Shown: positions 62,762 through 64,000 of the stretch, one piece after another
Layout of the letters: each line of letters begins with the position of its first letter
Position numbering within the stretch: position 1 is the stretch's first letter
NCBI GenBank assembly: GCA_019084245.1
Contig: JAHRFE010000040.1
Location: 1-64,000, forward strand
Direction of reading: 5' to 3'
DNA from: Hoeflea sp.
GTDB lineage: Bacteria > Pseudomonadota > Alphaproteobacteria > Rhizobiales > Rhizobiaceae
Length of the DNA: 64,000 bases
The notes under the pieces: model-generated
Told to the model about the DNA's origin: nothing
The model's input: the letters and a program-made list of their open reading frames with translations, nothing else
Database searches by the model: none
Program-made: the position numbers and the translations under genes

Positions 62762-64000
62762 TCAATAGAGCAGCCTGACGGCGACCAGGGTTATGGCCGG
62801 GAACATGGTCAGGATCGCGACGCGGATGATGTCGGTCATGACGAAGGGGAACACGCCCCGGTAGGTGGCTGACAGCGGCGTGTCCTTGGCCATCGAATTG
62901 ATGACGAACAGATTCATGCCCACGGGGGGCGTTATCAGTCCAACCTCCACGACGATCAGCACGATGATGCCGAACCAGAGCGCGAATTCCTCGGGCGTCA
63001 GGCCAAAATCCAGCGCCGACATGATCGGGAAGAAGATCGGCACGGTGAGAAGGATCATCGACAGCGAATCCATGACGCAACCGAAGATGAGATAGAGCAC
63101 CAGCACCACGACCATCACGATCCAGGGATTGAAGCCCTGGTCGCCGACGTAAGCCGCGGCGGTCTGCGGCAACTGGCTGAGCGCCAGGAACGCATTGTAG
63201 ACGCCGGCCCCGAAGACGATGAGAAAGATCATCCCGGTGGCGCTGGCCGTCGTCAGGATGGAGGATTTCAGCGTCGAGCGGTTCAGTCCGCCATTGAAGA
63301 GGGCAATCAGCCCCGTGCCGAAGGCGCCGATGGCGGCTGCCTCGGTGGGGGTGAAGATGCCGCCATAGATGCCGCCGACGACAGCGATGAACACGATCAG
63401 CACCGGCCAGACCGCAATCAGGCTGCGGAAGCGCTCGGAATAGGGCGCGCGCTCCCTCTGGCCGGCGGAACCGGGCTTGAGCCGGACATAGATGGCGATG
63501 GCGATCATGTAGCCGAGTGCTGCGAGGATGCCCGGAATGAAGGCCGCGACAAACAGCTTGGCGATGTTCTGCTCGGTCAGGATGGCGTAGATCACCAGGA
63601 TCACCGAGGGCGGGATGAGAATGCCAAGTGTGCCGCCTGCTGCAAGCGCGCCGGTCGCCAGTTCGCCGGAATAGCCGTAGCGTCGCAGTTCAGGCAGCGC
63701 GACCTGGCCCATGGTGGCTGCTGTCGCCAGGGACGAGCCGCAGATCGCGCCGAAGCCGGCGCAGGCGCCGACGGCCGCCATGGCGACGCCGCCCTTCTTG
63801 TGGCCCATCCAAGTTTCCGCCGCCTTGAACAGGGCCTGCGACATGCCGCCCAGGGTGGCGAACTGGCCCATCAGCAGAAACAGCGGAATGATCGACAGCG
63901 AGTAGCTCGAAAACGTGCCCCAGGTCAGGTTCTTGAGCTGGGCGAAGATCATCAGGAACGAGCCGTTGATGAAATAGCTGCCGCCAATGCCGGTGACGAG
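62762..64000 (-). CDS. TRAP transporter large permease (DctM type), cut by the window edge
   Basis: At least 413 residues of a large TRAP subunit are present; the N-terminus lies beyond 64000, and the frame is open to the edge. Motifs include ICGSSLATAATMGQVALPELRRYGYSGELATGALAAGGTLGILIPPSVI and VEVGLITPPVGMNLFVINSMA. It is convergent with comC. Because SuyAB/SlcC clusters often include a sulfolactate importer, it may take up sulfolactate, but this is inference. Confidence 0.88.
   Translation of the reverse strand, partial: LVTGIGGSYFINGSFLMIFAQLKNLTWGTFSSYSLSIIPLFLLMGQFATLGGMSQALFKAAETWMGHKKGGVAMAAVGACAGFGAICGSSLATAATMGQVALPELRRYGYSGELATGALAAGGTLGILIPPSVILVIYAILTEQNIAKLFVAAFIPGILAALGYMIAIAIYVRLKPGSAGQRERAPYSERFRSLIAVWPVLIVFIAVVGGIYGGIFTPTEAAAIGAFGTGLIALFNGGLNRSTLKSSILTTASATGMIFLIVFGAGVYNAFLALSQLPQTAAAYVGDQGFNPWIVMVVVLVLYLIFGCVMDSLSMILLTVPIFFPIMSALDFGLTPEEFALWFGIIVLIVVEVGLITPPVGMNLFVINSMAKDTPLSATYRGVFPFVMTDIIRVAILTMFPAITLVAVRLLY

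Overview
The window is high-GC DNA that reads as an ordinary chromosome segment of an alphaproteobacterium, most likely of the order Rhizobiales. The reasons are the gene order helicase - S4 protein - fdxA - carD - rpoH2, a SAM-II riboswitch in front of metA, the phaR/phbAB polyhydroxybutyrate genes, a pyruvate carboxylase of rhizobial length, and GTTC-N7-GTTC sequences like the LexA sites of this group. Three TRAP transporters and the organosulfonate genes suggest a marine or plant-associated life style; a Hoeflea-like genus is only a guess. I see no rRNA, tRNA, CRISPR array, insertion sequence or phage.

Layout. 0.6-6 kb: a chemoreceptor with a haem-binding motif, ispG, tspO, a DUF2189 membrane protein and an ArsR regulator. 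6-15.7 kb: an RpiR-type regulator facing a catabolic operon (N-formylglutamate-amidohydrolase-like enzyme, TRAP transporter, glutamine-synthetase-like ligase, aldehyde and alcohol dehydrogenases). It is interrupted by a PIN-domain toxin-antitoxin pair with its own promoter and operator. 16-25.3 kb: a LuxR-type regulator without a synthase, pyc, a GlcG-like protein, phaR facing phbA-phbB, and a GST-fold protein. 25.3-26.2 kb: a gene-free stretch with three spaced repeat units carrying GTTC-N7-GTTC boxes and a cluster of GANTC sites. 26.2-34.6 kb: SUV3-like helicase, S4 protein, fdxA, carD, rpoH2 and an M48 lipoprotein protease. 34.8-40.9 kb: thiBPQ under a TPP riboswitch, facing thiN (thiamine pyrophosphokinase) and uup. 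41-47.8 kb: a MoxR ATPase and its likely VWA partner, separated by a GGDEF protein, SAM-II-controlled metAA, a GNAT enzyme and a phd-doc pair.

47.8-64 kb is the most interesting region: a nearly complete set of genes for using the plant sulfosugar sulfoquinovose. A mutarotase-like GalM, a TRAP importer, a fucose-isomerase-like protein, a PfkB kinase very close to E. coli sulfofructose kinase YihV, and a class I aldolase of the YihT/LacD type would turn sulfoquinovose into dihydroxyacetone phosphate and sulfolactaldehyde. A Gfo/Idh/MocA protein may be the glycosidase that releases sulfoquinovose. SlcC, ComC and SuyAB then fit racemisation of sulfolactate and its cleavage to pyruvate and sulfite. 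The sulfolactaldehyde dehydrogenase that should join the halves is not in the window. A GntR/HutC regulator and four copies of one palindrome (core GTCTTATATAAGAC) tie the operons into one regulon. Inside the cluster sit a methionine aminopeptidase/ParD-like pair and a histidine-phosphatase relative that lacks its catalytic RH motif. The window ends inside a third TRAP permease gene.
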